Shown here: positions 1-11,589 of the stretch, piece by piece
Numbering within the stretch: the stretch's first letter is position 1
How the letters are laid out: every line of letters starts with the position of its first letter
Source: Pipra filicauda
Taxonomy: Eukaryota; Chordata; Aves; Passeriformes; Pipridae
Direction: 5' to 3'
DNA: 64,000 nt
Assembly (NCBI RefSeq): GCF_003945595.2
Contig: NW_024104554.1
Coordinates: 3,596,001 to 3,660,000 of the forward strand
Made by a program: the position numbers and the translations under genes
The notes under the pieces: model-generated
What the model saw: only the letters and a program-made list of their open reading frames with translations
Database searches by the model: none
What the model was told of the DNA's origin: nothing

Positions 1-274
1 AGGGATCTGTCCTTTTTTCCCTCCTGGACTTTTATTTGGAGGGGAGAAGAGATCTGATCATTGTAAATACTATATGTCATGGTAGAGATAGTTTGTGATC
101 ATGTGTATAATGTGATATGGTATTTATTTGTACAGTCATTGTAATATATTCCCTTTCCCCCACTTTGGAGTCTGGTGTGTTTTGTCTGGAAAAACCCATC
201 TCACATTAGGTTGAGATGTGGGAGGGGGAATGGAGCTAGGGAATTGGATGTTGGGGCTATCTCAAACCATGACA
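1..274 (+). mobile_element. LTR, 3' portion, cut by the window edge
   Basis: This is the last 274 bases of a long terminal repeat of an endogenous retrovirus-like element. It aligns end to end with 49,016-49,289, the end of the complete solo LTR described below, with only a handful of substitutions and one- or two-base indels. It ends in the same ...ACCATGACA, the expected CA terminus. Its 5' part lies outside the window, so the target duplication cannot be checked. The 40 bases after 274 show no convincing tRNA primer-binding site starting with TGG next to the LTR. A solo or 3' LTR is therefore more likely than a 5' LTR with viral genes to its right. No retroviral coding sequence is seen downstream. 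Confidence 0.9.
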
Positions 275-819
275 AGGGGCAAAGCCCATGGACTACTGTG
301 GGAGAAGTGAGGAAGTAGTACCTGGAATAACAGGAGGAAAAACATCTGGTCTCAGATTTGGAGGCAAAAGGATTAGAAATCACTCATTAGGAATAAAGTA
401 TTCTCTTCAGCTTCTCTTTGAGAAGTTTTCCTATTTCTTTCTACATATTTGCCACTTTTGTGTATTTCTGTTGCTTAAAATAAGTGTTCATAGCTATTTC
501 TTGTATGCTTTATTTTTAAAGAACTAGCAGTAGATAGGACACTCCTTACACCCTTATTTCTAAGTTGCTATTTCAGGTTTAAGTGTTCAGCTGTGAGTTC
601 AGTATTTTGAAAATTTGCTGTTTTCACACTGCTCTTTTAAAGAAAATCCCACTACTGAAAACAGAGATGATTTCAAAAATTAGCTAAGGGCATTAACTGA
701 AAGAGTTGCTGTTTAATATTCTTCTACAAATAGCATAGTGTTTCTCTTCTCCAGAGACCAGCTGTTGTGTCTGTTTAAGAAATACACACCTATTAGACAA
801 AGCCCTGAACAAACAAATG

Positions 820-1014
820 TGATATATATATAAATTTAAATATATATAGCTTCATATATATGTATTTGGAATGTATTCAATAGATTCACTGAATTTTTTC
901 ACTAAATAAATTCAGTGAGTTTGAAATACATATATATTTCAAGAATATATATATAAAATATATTTAAAATATGTGTGTATACATATGTAAAACATATTAA
1001 ATATATATATATAT
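820..1014. repeat. (TA)-rich low-complexity block with imperfect palindrome
   Basis: Runs of alternating TA at 822-832, 841-848, 853-862, 929-937, 945-955 and 1,001-1,014 surround an imperfect inverted repeat. The left arm (about 853-896) carries ATATATGTATTT and TCACTGAATTT. The right arm (about 906-940) carries the reverse complements of both blocks in the mirrored order, AAATTCAGTGA then AAATACATATAT. The left arm has roughly 12 extra bases between the two blocks. Such DNA can extrude a cruciform, and it is often polymorphic in length. There is no evidence for a gene or a transposon end here. Confidence 0.75.
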
Positions 1015-2162
1015 CAAATTTGGTGTTTAAAGGATTGGACTGATATTACCACAGCAGAGCTTTTAACCTTGTTAGAGAGAAGCAGTCCTCAAGAGCCTAT
1101 TCAGAATCTTTCTTCTGGGGCTTCTTGAAGTTCGGGTAGTTTCAGGCTACTTGTTTGTTCTACAGCTGGTCTTCCAGGAGAAACTGCTACTTAACATTAG
1201 CTGCAATGGATGAATCTAAAAATACAAATACTTTTATGCCACAGGTAGTGCACTGACATTTTAGGAAGTAGGCTGATCTCAGTTGTTAGACAGACATATC
1301 CACTGACCGTGCTTGAAGTGGTAAAGTAAATTGTAATGTAAGTTATATGAGTGATTCCCACAGGATTTCCTCAGTACTTTCTCCTACTTGCAGAACTCAT
1401 TATCACTCATAGTGAGGTGACATCAGGAAAAAAACAGGTAGCCTAAGAGCACCACTTGTTTTGTTTCATAAGTAAAGGTTAGCTGTCTATGTCACCTGAA
1501 AATGTTTATATTTCACTGGAATCTCCATGACTGTGTTTTGGAAATTCACTCAAATGCAGGGGCAGTTCTTCTCTGAAGAGCAGTAGGGTCCAGTCCCACA
1601 GGAACTTCCTAATCCTCAATAAAATCTTACTAACTTTTGGTTTCCCCCCTTTCCTAAGCATGGATGGGCCATGTCAGCACTGAGCCCAGCACCATGGCAC
1701 TCCAAGACATTCACACTCACAGAAGTAGATTGCACCGCCTAGTGGGAATCCCCACCAGCTAAAAATGGCTGGAGCCACAGTTTCAGTGATATTTGCCTCG
1801 TTGTGATTAGAATAGTTTCCCTCTTTCAACTGAAATTCCTATTGTTTAGAGTTTTTAATCTTGCTTCTTCCTTTCTTAGCATATGACTATATGAAGTGTT
1901 GAAACACCTGAGCTCACACTTTCTCCTGCTAAAGCAGGATGTACAACTGTTGCATATAGCAGAGATATCTGAAAAGATATTCTATCCTGCCATCTATAGC
2001 TTCCCCAGAAAACCTATAGCTGCCAAAGGAAGGATCAGAGGGGTTCTATGTAAAAATCTCTGAAAATATCAATTCAGCCCCAGCAAAATCATTTACATGT
2101 TGCACAGCAATGAGGCACTTCTCCTGAGCCGGAGCTTAAACAGAAACTGATGGATGTGAATA

Positions 2163-2278
2163 CTTCCTCAAAGCCAGAAAAGAAACAAACATATTTACGG
2201 TAGAATTATTTCCTGGCTTCCTCAATGCCAGGAAAGGACCCAACATATTTGCAGCAGAACTGCAAATATGATTCCTGA
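2163..2278. repeat. Two-copy imperfect tandem duplication (54-base period) with hairpin
   Basis: Copy 1 starts at 2,163 and copy 2 at 2,217, both opening with CTTCCTCAA. About 35 of the first 43 positions agree. Copy 2 contains a perfect 11-base inverted repeat, CATATTTGCAG / CTGCAAATATG (2,244-2,254 and 2,260-2,270), with a 5-base loop. Copy 1 lacks it. Confidence 0.8.
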
Positions 2279-5200
2279 CTTTTGATTCAGAGGTCTAATC
2301 TACAACAACTCAGAAAAAATTCCAAGTCACTGTATCTCTATATAGCCACAACACAACCAACTACCAGACCCTAGCAGACTTTTGCTACAGGTCAAGTAAC
2401 AGATCTCCCAATGAATTAATGATTATTTGAAAGAAGTGTGCCTCTGCCATCCTCCCTCCAAATTTCAAGGCTAAACTTTTCATTGTTGCTTGCTAACAGC
2501 TTCAGTACCAGAGAATGGTACTTGGTACATTTAATTTGCTAGTATAGGTATAGCCCGAGGGTCTATGAGGAGCGTTGTCAGAAGCATAGAAGATTTGAGA
2601 CATCATCGGAACTACTGTGATTCTTTAAGCTCACAGAGATTGTAATACAGACTTCCAATAATTATATGTAGGAAAACATAAAATATGGCTTGAAAGAACT
2701 CTACTGATTTATTTCAAAATCTATATTGTTTTATTAGAAACCAGAGAAACACAATTCTAAAGTAAAACAGTAAAGCATAGTAATTCTGCAGAGAATTTAT
2801 AGCACAGTAAGTACATATCCCATATATCATCCTCAGATTCTTATAGATAATATTTTAATTGTACTTTAGCCAATTACTTATTTCCACACAAACAGAAAGC
2901 AATAACAAAAACAGCAATAGGCTTATTAATACTTACAACTTTAATTTTCCAGCAAAGGAATATAAGGCCATTAGTGAGCTCAGAACATTGTCCCTCTGGA
3001 GTAAAATAAACTGGCTTAATATTTTTGGAGCTACTTAAAGCATAGAGCTACTGTATTTTCCTCAAATTAAAGTATTTTCATTTCATTCTGCTGAAGAAAT
3101 AATCCCTCAAGTATTTATACTGCATAGATATACAACAATTGGTAATTTTGTTTAATAGTGCATAAAAAATAAGGATAATGGATTTTTGAAAAGTAAGCTT
3201 CAGCAGCTTCAGGGACCTGAGGAGGCTATATGTAGCCAAAGTGTTTGAATGGCTGCTTAAAATTAGTTTCCTGGTTTACACAAGATGTAATATGCAAAGA
3301 CATGGTCCATTGATCTTCTCTCTCCATTTTAAAAGCTTGCCATCTATGTTGGTAGCTTAACTGTTTGTACATTACAGTCCTTTTTCATTCGCAAGCACCT
3401 CAAAAAACTCACTAACTGTGATGGTGGAATAAAAGCGGAAAGGGCAGAACCAAAAGAAAGAATCTTGAAATGTTGGCACAGAAGAAAAAGTAATTACAAG
3501 GTGGAAGCAGTTTAGAATTCAAATACAGAACTGGGAATGCAGGTGAAATAAAGACCTGAAAAAAACCCAACAATTAGTCTTGCAATGAAGGTGAGAGGAG
3601 TCACAAAAAGCAATTGCATAAATATATTTTTAAAAAGAAATTGTTGTCCAGGAGACATTTAACTACTTTCAATTAAGTCTGGAAGAACAAGTTATCAGAA
3701 AGAGCCACAGAAATTTGCAGATCATTGCATTCCTAACAGGAAAAAAGCTTTTGAAAAATCCTCCTTTAATTTCATAAAGCAGGAAAAAATAAAAAGAAAA
3801 AATATTTAAATCCGATTTCTTTGATCATAAGCTAAACATCCACTTTGATTATCTTTATGCCCTGCTTGGGATCAGATATTCATGGACCTCAGTAGCCCAA
3901 GGCTAAGAGAGTGACATTAGAAGAGGTCGATATAAGTTCACTAAACTAATTCACTATACTGTAGTGAATTAGAAGCCAAAGCAGTTCACTCAGCTTGGAT
4001 TGCATGTTCTAGCAAGGCAAAAGGGAGGATTGTACTGCAGAACAGAAAATCAGGCTCCCACACAGCCACCTACTCCAGTAAGTGCACAAAATACCAATAG
4101 CTTAGCCTTTTCGGCAAGAGACAATTAGTACAGTAGATGTGGAATAAAACACCATTTCAGTGTCCTGCCTTTAAAGAGAACTGCTGTAAGGAAGGTTGTT
4201 AAAATGTTCGGACTAGAACAGCACATGTTTTCTGGAAAGAGGAAGCAGCACAGCCAAAACCAGCCACAGGCTGCATAAAGATGGCAGCACCTGCAATCAA
4301 GGATAGTTCTGATCACCAGGAATGATTTTAGATGTATCAGTATCAACAACACTTCTTCACAGAATTTGTTTGGGAAACTTTCAGGGTTGGATTTCTCTCA
4401 TCTAATTTTAGGCTTATACCTTCCAGACTTCTGAGATGGTCCCCCAAGTTACTCAGGTAGTCAGTGTTGGAAAAATAACTAACCTTAAAAACCTAATTCA
4501 TTTGACTCCTCCTAAATAACTGTTCTATGAAGATGTGAAGTCCTGTCTTTGGTATTACTTTCTTTACATCTTTGCCTCAACTGCAAAAGTCTACATGTAT
4601 CACTCAGATGTAGTTTAGGTAAGTTATATAACATTAGTTAAATGTATTCTAACTCAGACATCACAAGCACTCATGAAGACAGAAACAAAATACATACATA
4701 TATTAAAAACACAGTTTAAAAAACAAACTAAATGAAAGTAAATTAAATGAAAGAAATTTAAAGCCGAAAAATAGGAGGGAATACAATCCCATAGCAGATA
4801 TGTTAGTGATATCATGCTAAAGCCCATGACAAAGAAGAAATATCAGAATCTTAAACTCCATGTGAATATGCACTCAAGAATTTTCCAATCTATGCTGCAA
4901 GTTTTGCATAGGTTTATTTATGCTGAAGAAATAATTACACCCTGCTTCTGGATTCTTGTTCTCATTTTCACATTACTTTGTTTTAGGAACCTGAAAAAAG
5001 AAAAGCAGTCTGCAATATTGATATCTACTAGACATGGGTTCCCAATTTGATAATAACAGGAAAGAAATCACAAGTAATAATTAAGAATTTAAATATTTTG
5101 CAAAAGAGAATGGTTTTTAAGTACATATCAATGTATGTGCTGTGTCCACATCAGCACATGAGAGGCAGATCCATAGGGAAGATCTTGGTGCTCAGGACCC

Positions 5201-5569
5201 TGCATTTGCCCTATATTCCTTCCAAAGTACTCTTATATAAAAGCATTGTCACTACTACATAAATTTGGAAGGAAGAAATAAGTTTGGGCCAGTACGTTTC
5301 CTAGATTATTAATTTTGCATATTATCTATTTGACTGTGAAAGATACTGTCATACATCTAGCTGTGATCAGGCATTTGCCTTGATAATAAAGAGATGGTAC
5401 TACACACATAAACTGCAAGCATGAATAGAAGAGTGTAGGCTTCCATCTTTCTTTCATGAGAGGTTTCTTTACGACTGAAAGGTGATTTTGCATCACTAAG
5501 GCTATTTTCTGCTACCTGCTACGGAATAACTTAACTCTGATCTTCTAAGCAAACAGCTGGGGTTGTCCT

Positions 5570-5680
5570 CCTTGCCGTGCACCAGCAGGCAAACCAGTAA
5601 ATGTGCAAGTGCGTCAGTGAAGTCCGTGAGCAACGAAGCGCATGTACTGTGCGAGCAGCTGCCTGCTACTAACAAGAGCA
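5570..5680. other. Small CpG-containing patch
   Basis: Six CpG dinucleotides occur in about 110 bases (GCCGTG, TGCGTC, TCCGTG, AACGAAGCGC, TGCGAG), while the surrounding kilobases are nearly CpG-free. This could be an unmethylated regulatory element or a recently arrived sequence. No coding frame or known repeat is recognised in it. Confidence 0.4.
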
Positions 5681-8600
5681 GCTTGATTTTGTTAATAGCA
5701 ACCTAATGACTAAAGGGGGTTTTAAGAAATTCTGGTTGTGATCTGTGTTTTCCCCCAGCTCAATCAGCTGTCAGAGAAGGGTGGTCTGTCCAGCACACCT
5801 TTCGCTATCTCCAAGCAACTGTCAGAAACCACCAGACAAATGCATCAACTTCTGTGAAGTTTCATACCTTTGGCACTTACGTGTTTTTCTCCTTTGACTA
5901 TCAAAAGGCTTGGATAGGCCTAGAATAAATACCAAGCTTTTAGAAGTTTGAAGCAGGATGAAAACTTGCCACAGTGATGTCAAAATACTAAGTAAAATCC
6001 TTCCAGTGACATTGCATATTCCACAGTGGAGATGTGTGTATATCACACATATAAGAATTATATCCAAAAATTACTTCTTAGGGAGCTACTTCTCTTAGAA
6101 GATTTGGCATTTCCCTTCAGAGTGATAAAAAACAAAGGAGGAGTTTGCTAAAGCAAGTCCTATTTTGAAACAGTTAATGCTCTAAAATTAGAAATCCTGA
6201 GCACTCCAAACTTAGTATAAACTTCTTGTACATAATCCTCAGCAAATTAATCAATTTAGAGAATAACATTTCAATTACATTAAAAAAAAAGTATGACTGC
6301 ATCCCTGGATTTTAAAATTCTTTTGACTAATACCAGATACTGTACAACCATGAGCATAGTCAAAAACATTAAGTGAAACATTCACTTTAGCTTATAGTCA
6401 CTCAGCTTTGCATACTGAATATGCTTTGAACCTTCAAATTTTTTACGCTGATGTGGAAATTTGCATCTCTTAGTTGTTCCAGTGGAACATAACATTAAAA
6501 GGTGCCATGAAATTGCATAGCCTGACAACCTGTAAATCATGAACTACAAACCTTAACTCTGTTTCTTCTCTTTTTGGTCTAATAATATGCTTTTGAACTA
6601 AGAAGCACTTGCATTTTACTATTCAGTGGTTTTAAACTGATATTGTAACTTTGTGCTATTTTTTTTCCAGGATAATGAGGAGTAAGAGATTAGAGCAAGC
6701 TGGTGGACAAAGAAGGTAGAGAACAGCTAAACATTTTGAAAGGAGGGACGAGGAGACAGTGCTTTTGTTTTTCTTTCAATCCTACCAAGCTTTCTGTCAT
6801 GTTTAGTCTTACTGTTCTAAACTGCCTATGTCATTCCATTTACTGTATCAACTACGGCAGAGAGGCATTAAATTCAATAATGGATGGGTCTGTTGCAGTC
6901 CTAAGAACAGTCATAGAAAGCATTCAACTTTAAAAATAAACATGCAAAAACGTGAAAGTACTCCCAGATGAATGTGGGTTTTTCAATGTATTTAAGAGTT
7001 CTTAAGTTCCAAATATTTAAACAAATTTATCATTTCCTAATTGTTTCTCAATTATCAGCAAAAGAATTAATTTATAGTCTCAATATTCTTAAAGTCTTTA
7101 CACTTCTCAGTCTGTGGTTTGTGATTTTCATTACCTGTTCTCCCCAAAGGTCACTTATGAATCTGTTTGCTTTCATGGGAATACAAATACAGTCTAGTCA
7201 CAGACCTACAGTAACTGCATCTCATCCTTCTTTCCTAATTCATTTTGTTTTCCTCTTGGTATATTCTCTGGGGAGGTCATGCTTCCTCATGCTGCACCAA
7301 CACTATAAAACCAAAAAATGCAAGCTTTTTGCAGTACTAATCTCACTTTCCTCATTTTGGTTGTTTTTTTTTTTTTTTCTTACCTTAAACTTTGTAGTAT
7401 TCAGAACATTACTATAGTATCCCTAGTTCTGAGTGTGAGTAATAATCTCTTGATGGCACCTACCCCAGCATGCCAGCATAAGTAAAGCCATCCTATTGCT
7501 GAGACACTGAGGTTAAAATTAATTCAGATTGATGGTGCTTTATGATTATTCTCTTTAGGTTATTTTTGGGATTTATTTACTGCTTCTGCTTCTCTATTTC
7601 TGCTTTTTAAGATGATTATCTTTACATGAAAATCTTTATTTACATGAAACATCAAAATATTTAAACTTGTTATCTTTTAAACAAAAAACTAATACTGTAT
7701 TTAAAACACTGTTAAATAACATTTTATATTAATTTCAGATCACAATATTCTCATCTATTCAAATATTCTGTTATAGTAGACTTTAGAGTTTTACAAGTGA
7801 TGGACACTTCTTAATCTGGTAAGAAATTATTTCATTAGCTTTCTGATGTATTTTACATCAGGGGGGGAAGTGATGCCTCCAAGATTAAGAGTTTCACCTT
7901 TGCCTTAAACATGCTAGAGCTAATTTTGTAGACAGTTTCCTCTGAGATGATCCGGTCCTCAGTATATCAGCACAGGTGTGTGAAAAGGTTAGTGCCTGCA
8001 ATCACTTCAGTTCGATAACTGATTCATACAAAATGCATATGTTACATGTGTTGTGATCGAAGCACATTTTCAAAGAAAACACAGAACCCTTGGATTGTTG
8101 GTTTGTTCTCCATCAGGAAAAAAGGACTGCAAAGAGCCCCAGATATGTTACTAACTGGTGGGCAGTTATTCTTTTTTGCTACAGGGTTGGATTACAGGTC
8201 AGGAATACAAAGGCTGCTTTTCCTATTCCCACTCCAGGTGTAGAAAACTGCCATAAACCCAGCTGAGACTATGTTGAAGGATTACATGGGAATAGTCTTG
8301 TAGTAGCTTCTGCACAAGATCTTTTCCACTTCTGTGAATCACGTGAACAAGAAAAAAAGGAGATAAGGATAGCACTAATTTAACTTTAGCTAATGTCAGG
8401 CCTATAATGTACTAAGGACAGCTGGCTTTCTGACAGTGAGTTTTTGGATGAGAACTGTATGAATAGTTCTCCAGTCAAATTATCATTTTAATGTCTGTTA
8501 AAAGGCTTGGGTACACTTCACAACTTTTTTTATCCTTCTGTTTAACCTTAGGGAAATTGCCACGTGTAATTTCCAAAAATGCATAAGCCTTTCACTATTA

Positions 8601-9450
8601 ATGGACTTCTTATCCTAAGTCAATTAAGAGCTTACTGAAAGTTCTGCCAAGACTTTTCCTCCCAAGTCTGTCTGCCTTTTCTTTAAGTTTCAAGAGGAGC
8701 AGTTTTCCCATATGATGTTTTTTTAAAACATGTCTATGTACAGGACTGGGAGCTTCTATACCCTAACTTAATACAAATAATTAAATAAAAATACTTAATA
8801 TCCAGATTGGTTAGAGTTATTTTGTGGAAAATCTCTGTTCTTAGGGCTGAATAATTGTAAATCAATTACAAAAGTTAAAATAAAACTCCTCCAACATTTT
8901 TAGTGACAGAGGTATCCATTCCCTCACTGCAAGCAGTACCCCAATAGGATTTTCAAAATTAAAATGATGAAACATTTTTGCAAAATGTAGTAAGCCCTAA
9001 TATACTACAAACCTAGCAAAAATGCAAAAAGTAAACCTATTGTTCATAGCCAATATGTGATTTGTGAACTCCCACAACTTGGTTAATTCCAAGCAAATGT
9101 TTACAAGAACATGCAGAGGGCACTTTTCCACTGCAAGAGGTCTTTTCCAAGTTTCAGCACTTGATACCAGCTGCAGTGAGAGCAGTTCTGTTAAAAAAAA
9201 AAACCAAAAAGTAGCAGCTGGATTTGGTTTGCTTTGTTTTTTTAGTGTTAGAGAAACATATTTTACTCCTTTTTATCACAGTGTCCTAAAAATCAGTTAA
9301 TTTACGTTTGAAGAGAAACAACAAGCTTGTGGGATGAGATTAGGTCTAGGAAACTGTTCCTCAAAGTTTGAAGTTTAGAAAAGTGATGGGCAAGTGAAAT
9401 ATGTGCTTTGACCCCACACTGCAGTTATTGCTCTCTACAATGAAAAATTG

Positions 9451-9506
9451 ATTTTCAACACACGTTTTTAATGTGTTTTCTGAAACGCATTAAAATTTTT
9501 GAAAAT
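9451..9506. repeat. Nested inverted repeat (stem-loop)
   Basis: The outer arms are ATTTTCAA (9,451-9,458) and TTGAAAAT (9,499-9,506). The inner arms are TTTTAATG (9,466-9,473) and CATTAAAA (9,488-9,495). Both pairs are perfect 8-base inverted repeats. The element is AT-rich and no function can be assigned. Confidence 0.6.
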
Positions 9507-10002
9507 GCAAGAAAATCCATGGATTTTACTTCTTGTATTTCCAAATCTTCAGAATTTATTTAAATATTTTGATTTTAATTGACTTACACCATAACCCTGC
9601 ACTTTGAGGGGTTGGATTTTTTTGTTTCTTCAGAGCACACTGGGGAATCTGTGCACAGAAAGTCAGATATTACAGATGCTCCTTACTTGAGTCTCTGTGT
9701 ACCAAAGGGGAAAAGCAAACTCCCTGCAAATCTTTTCACACACACAAATATGTATTTTTGCTATACTGGAGAGCAGGCTGAAAGTAGAGAAAAGTAGAAA
9801 TGGTTTTTAGTTAGGTGACTACTTTTACAAGATTTTAACTAATTCTGAATCCATCAAATGAGACAGATTTAAAATTACTGCAGTCTACAGATAGAGAGCC
9901 CTAAATTCTTGTCACTGACTGATGCTGTGTTTATCATTAAACATCTCTACTTGTAATAGCACTGAGAAAAATGTTATTATGCTGCCAAAAAGATGAAGTA
10001 TT

Positions 10003-10020
10003 AGCAGCAGCAGCAGCAGA
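10003..10020 (+). repeat. (AGC)6 trinucleotide microsatellite
   Basis: Six AGC units in non-coding DNA. They are not part of a supported reading frame. Confidence 0.9.
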
Positions 10021-10855
10021 GGCAACATCCTATGTAAAAAGGAAAAAAAAGAAACACAAAACCCCTTGTGTTTTCAACTTTCTATCTCCCATACAAAAAT
10101 GACAGTGTTTTTTAAAAGGTATTCTGCCATAGCAAAGACTGAAAGGCTCAGAGATTGCAGGCACAGTCTCTTTTTTAGTGCCAGTTTTACTCATAATTAA
10201 AATTATAGTTATAATTCCATCTGCATATGCCAAGGTGCCGTGCATTCCCCGAGAATGAAAAGGACAAAGCCCTTGGAGAGGATGAATTTCTCTTTGTCAG
10301 CTACCCTGGCCAGGCAATGGGAGCTAGATGGGATAGTATCTCCACAGAAAATACCTACCTATGTCACAGAAGCAATCTTGCTTAGGGTGATTACTCAGCT
10401 ATGCTAGCCAATATGGTAACAAATCATGGTGAGTTTTTTATAATATCCAGATTGCATTAATCCTACATAATTTAGTGACCTCTTTGTTAATTTCTGTAAG
10501 ACACGTTATTTTAGTTTATTCAAATTAATACACTATTTCACCTGAGGCAAAATGTGGAGAATGGAATAACGATGACTGGTCATTATATTTTAAATCTGAA
10601 TTGTAATTCACATTGAACTGTGATAATGTCAGCAAATGAACACAAAGGTTGAAAAGTATTTTTTAAAAATAACACTGGAATTTTAAAGAAGGAGCAGTCT
10701 ATTCATACTCTTTTAACCATGAAAGGCCTATTTCAAGATAAATAGAAGAGGAATTATAAGAAATGTTAGTATTAATGTAAAATTCATATCTACACTGGGT
10801 TTCCAAACACTGCTCCTGGAAGGTTTTTTATGACCAATATTAGCACTTACTCAAA

Positions 10856-11589
10856 AGTGTAAAGTCTTGCACCTGAGAAAACATAATCCAGGAGTGCAGC
10901 ACAGGCTGCAATATGCCCAGCTGCAGAGCAGCTCTGTGGAAAGGGACCCGGTGACAAGCTCAATATGAGTGAGCGGTGTGCTGCTGCTCTGGCAAGGAAC
11001 ACCAAGAGGATGCTGGGTTGCAACAATAAGGGCATCACCAGCAGAGACACAGAAGTCATTGTCCCATTCTACTCAGTGCTTGTCAGGCCACACCTGGAAC
11101 ACTGTGTTCAGTTTAGGTTCGTGCTGTGCAAAAAGATGTGGACAGACTGGAGAGGGTCCAGAGAAGGGCCACAAAGATGATCCAAGGACTAGGAAGCCTG
11201 ACATATGAGGCAAGGCTGAGAGAGCTGGGTTTTTTCAGCCTTGAGAAGAGAAGGCTTAGGGGAGACCTTATCACCATGTTTCAGTATTTAAAGGGTGGCT
11301 ACCAGGAAGACTGAGATTCTGTTTTTACAAAGAGTCACAAGGAGTAAAGGGTACAAGTTACTCCTGGGGAGATTCTGGTTGGACACAAGAGGAAAATTTT
11401 TCACAATGAGAACAATTAGCCATTGGAATTATCTTCCCAGGGAAGTGGTAGATTCCCTAATGATGGAGACTTTTAAGATTCAGCTGGACAGGGTGCTGGG
11501 CCATCTTGTCTAGACTGTGATTTTGTCAAGGAAGGTTGAACCAGATGGTCCTTGAGGTTTCTTCCGATCTGGTATTCTGTGATTCTACG
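10856..11589 (+). mobile_element. CR1 LINE, 5'-truncated, decayed
   Basis: This is the 3' portion of a CR1 non-LTR retrotransposon, about 0.73 kb. It opens in the region after the reverse transcriptase core (GTCTTGCACCTG), runs through the conserved C-terminal part of ORF2 and ends in GTATTCTGTGATTCTACG, a degraded form of the CR1 3' tail. ORF2 is broken into three frames: 10,965-11,180, 11,126-11,314 and 11,295-11,513. The middle frame carries the typical CR1 stretch [15 protein letters not shown] followed by the [17 protein letters not shown] block (here [13 protein letters not shown]). 5' truncation is usual for CR1. The frameshifts show that it is an old, inactive copy. Confidence 0.95.

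Larger units (their letters stand above)
275..10855. other. AT-rich non-coding DNA, no gene recognised
   Basis: About 10.6 kb of AT-rich sequence without a recognisable gene or RNA gene. It holds the AT-rich palindrome near 0.9 kb, a two-copy tandem duplication at 2.2 kb, a small CpG-containing patch at 5.57-5.68 kb, a run of 15 T at 7,364-7,378, a nested hairpin at 9.45 kb and a short CAG repeat at 10.0 kb. The longest open frame (6,968-7,417, plus strand) is rich in F, L and S and has no recognisable domain, so I treat it as chance. Confidence 0.6.

Noticed and set aside
275..320. Primer-binding site after the left LTR
   Set aside because: No TGG-starting tRNA-complementary stretch lies within a few bases of the LTR end. 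The TGGACTAC at 288 is too far away and not a recognised match.
6968..7417. 149-codon plus-strand frame
   Set aside because: It is F/L/S-rich from T-rich DNA and includes a 15-T run read as a phenylalanine stretch. Expected by chance in a window this size.
10003..10020. CAG repeat as a polyglutamine tract
   Set aside because: It is not within any supported coding frame.
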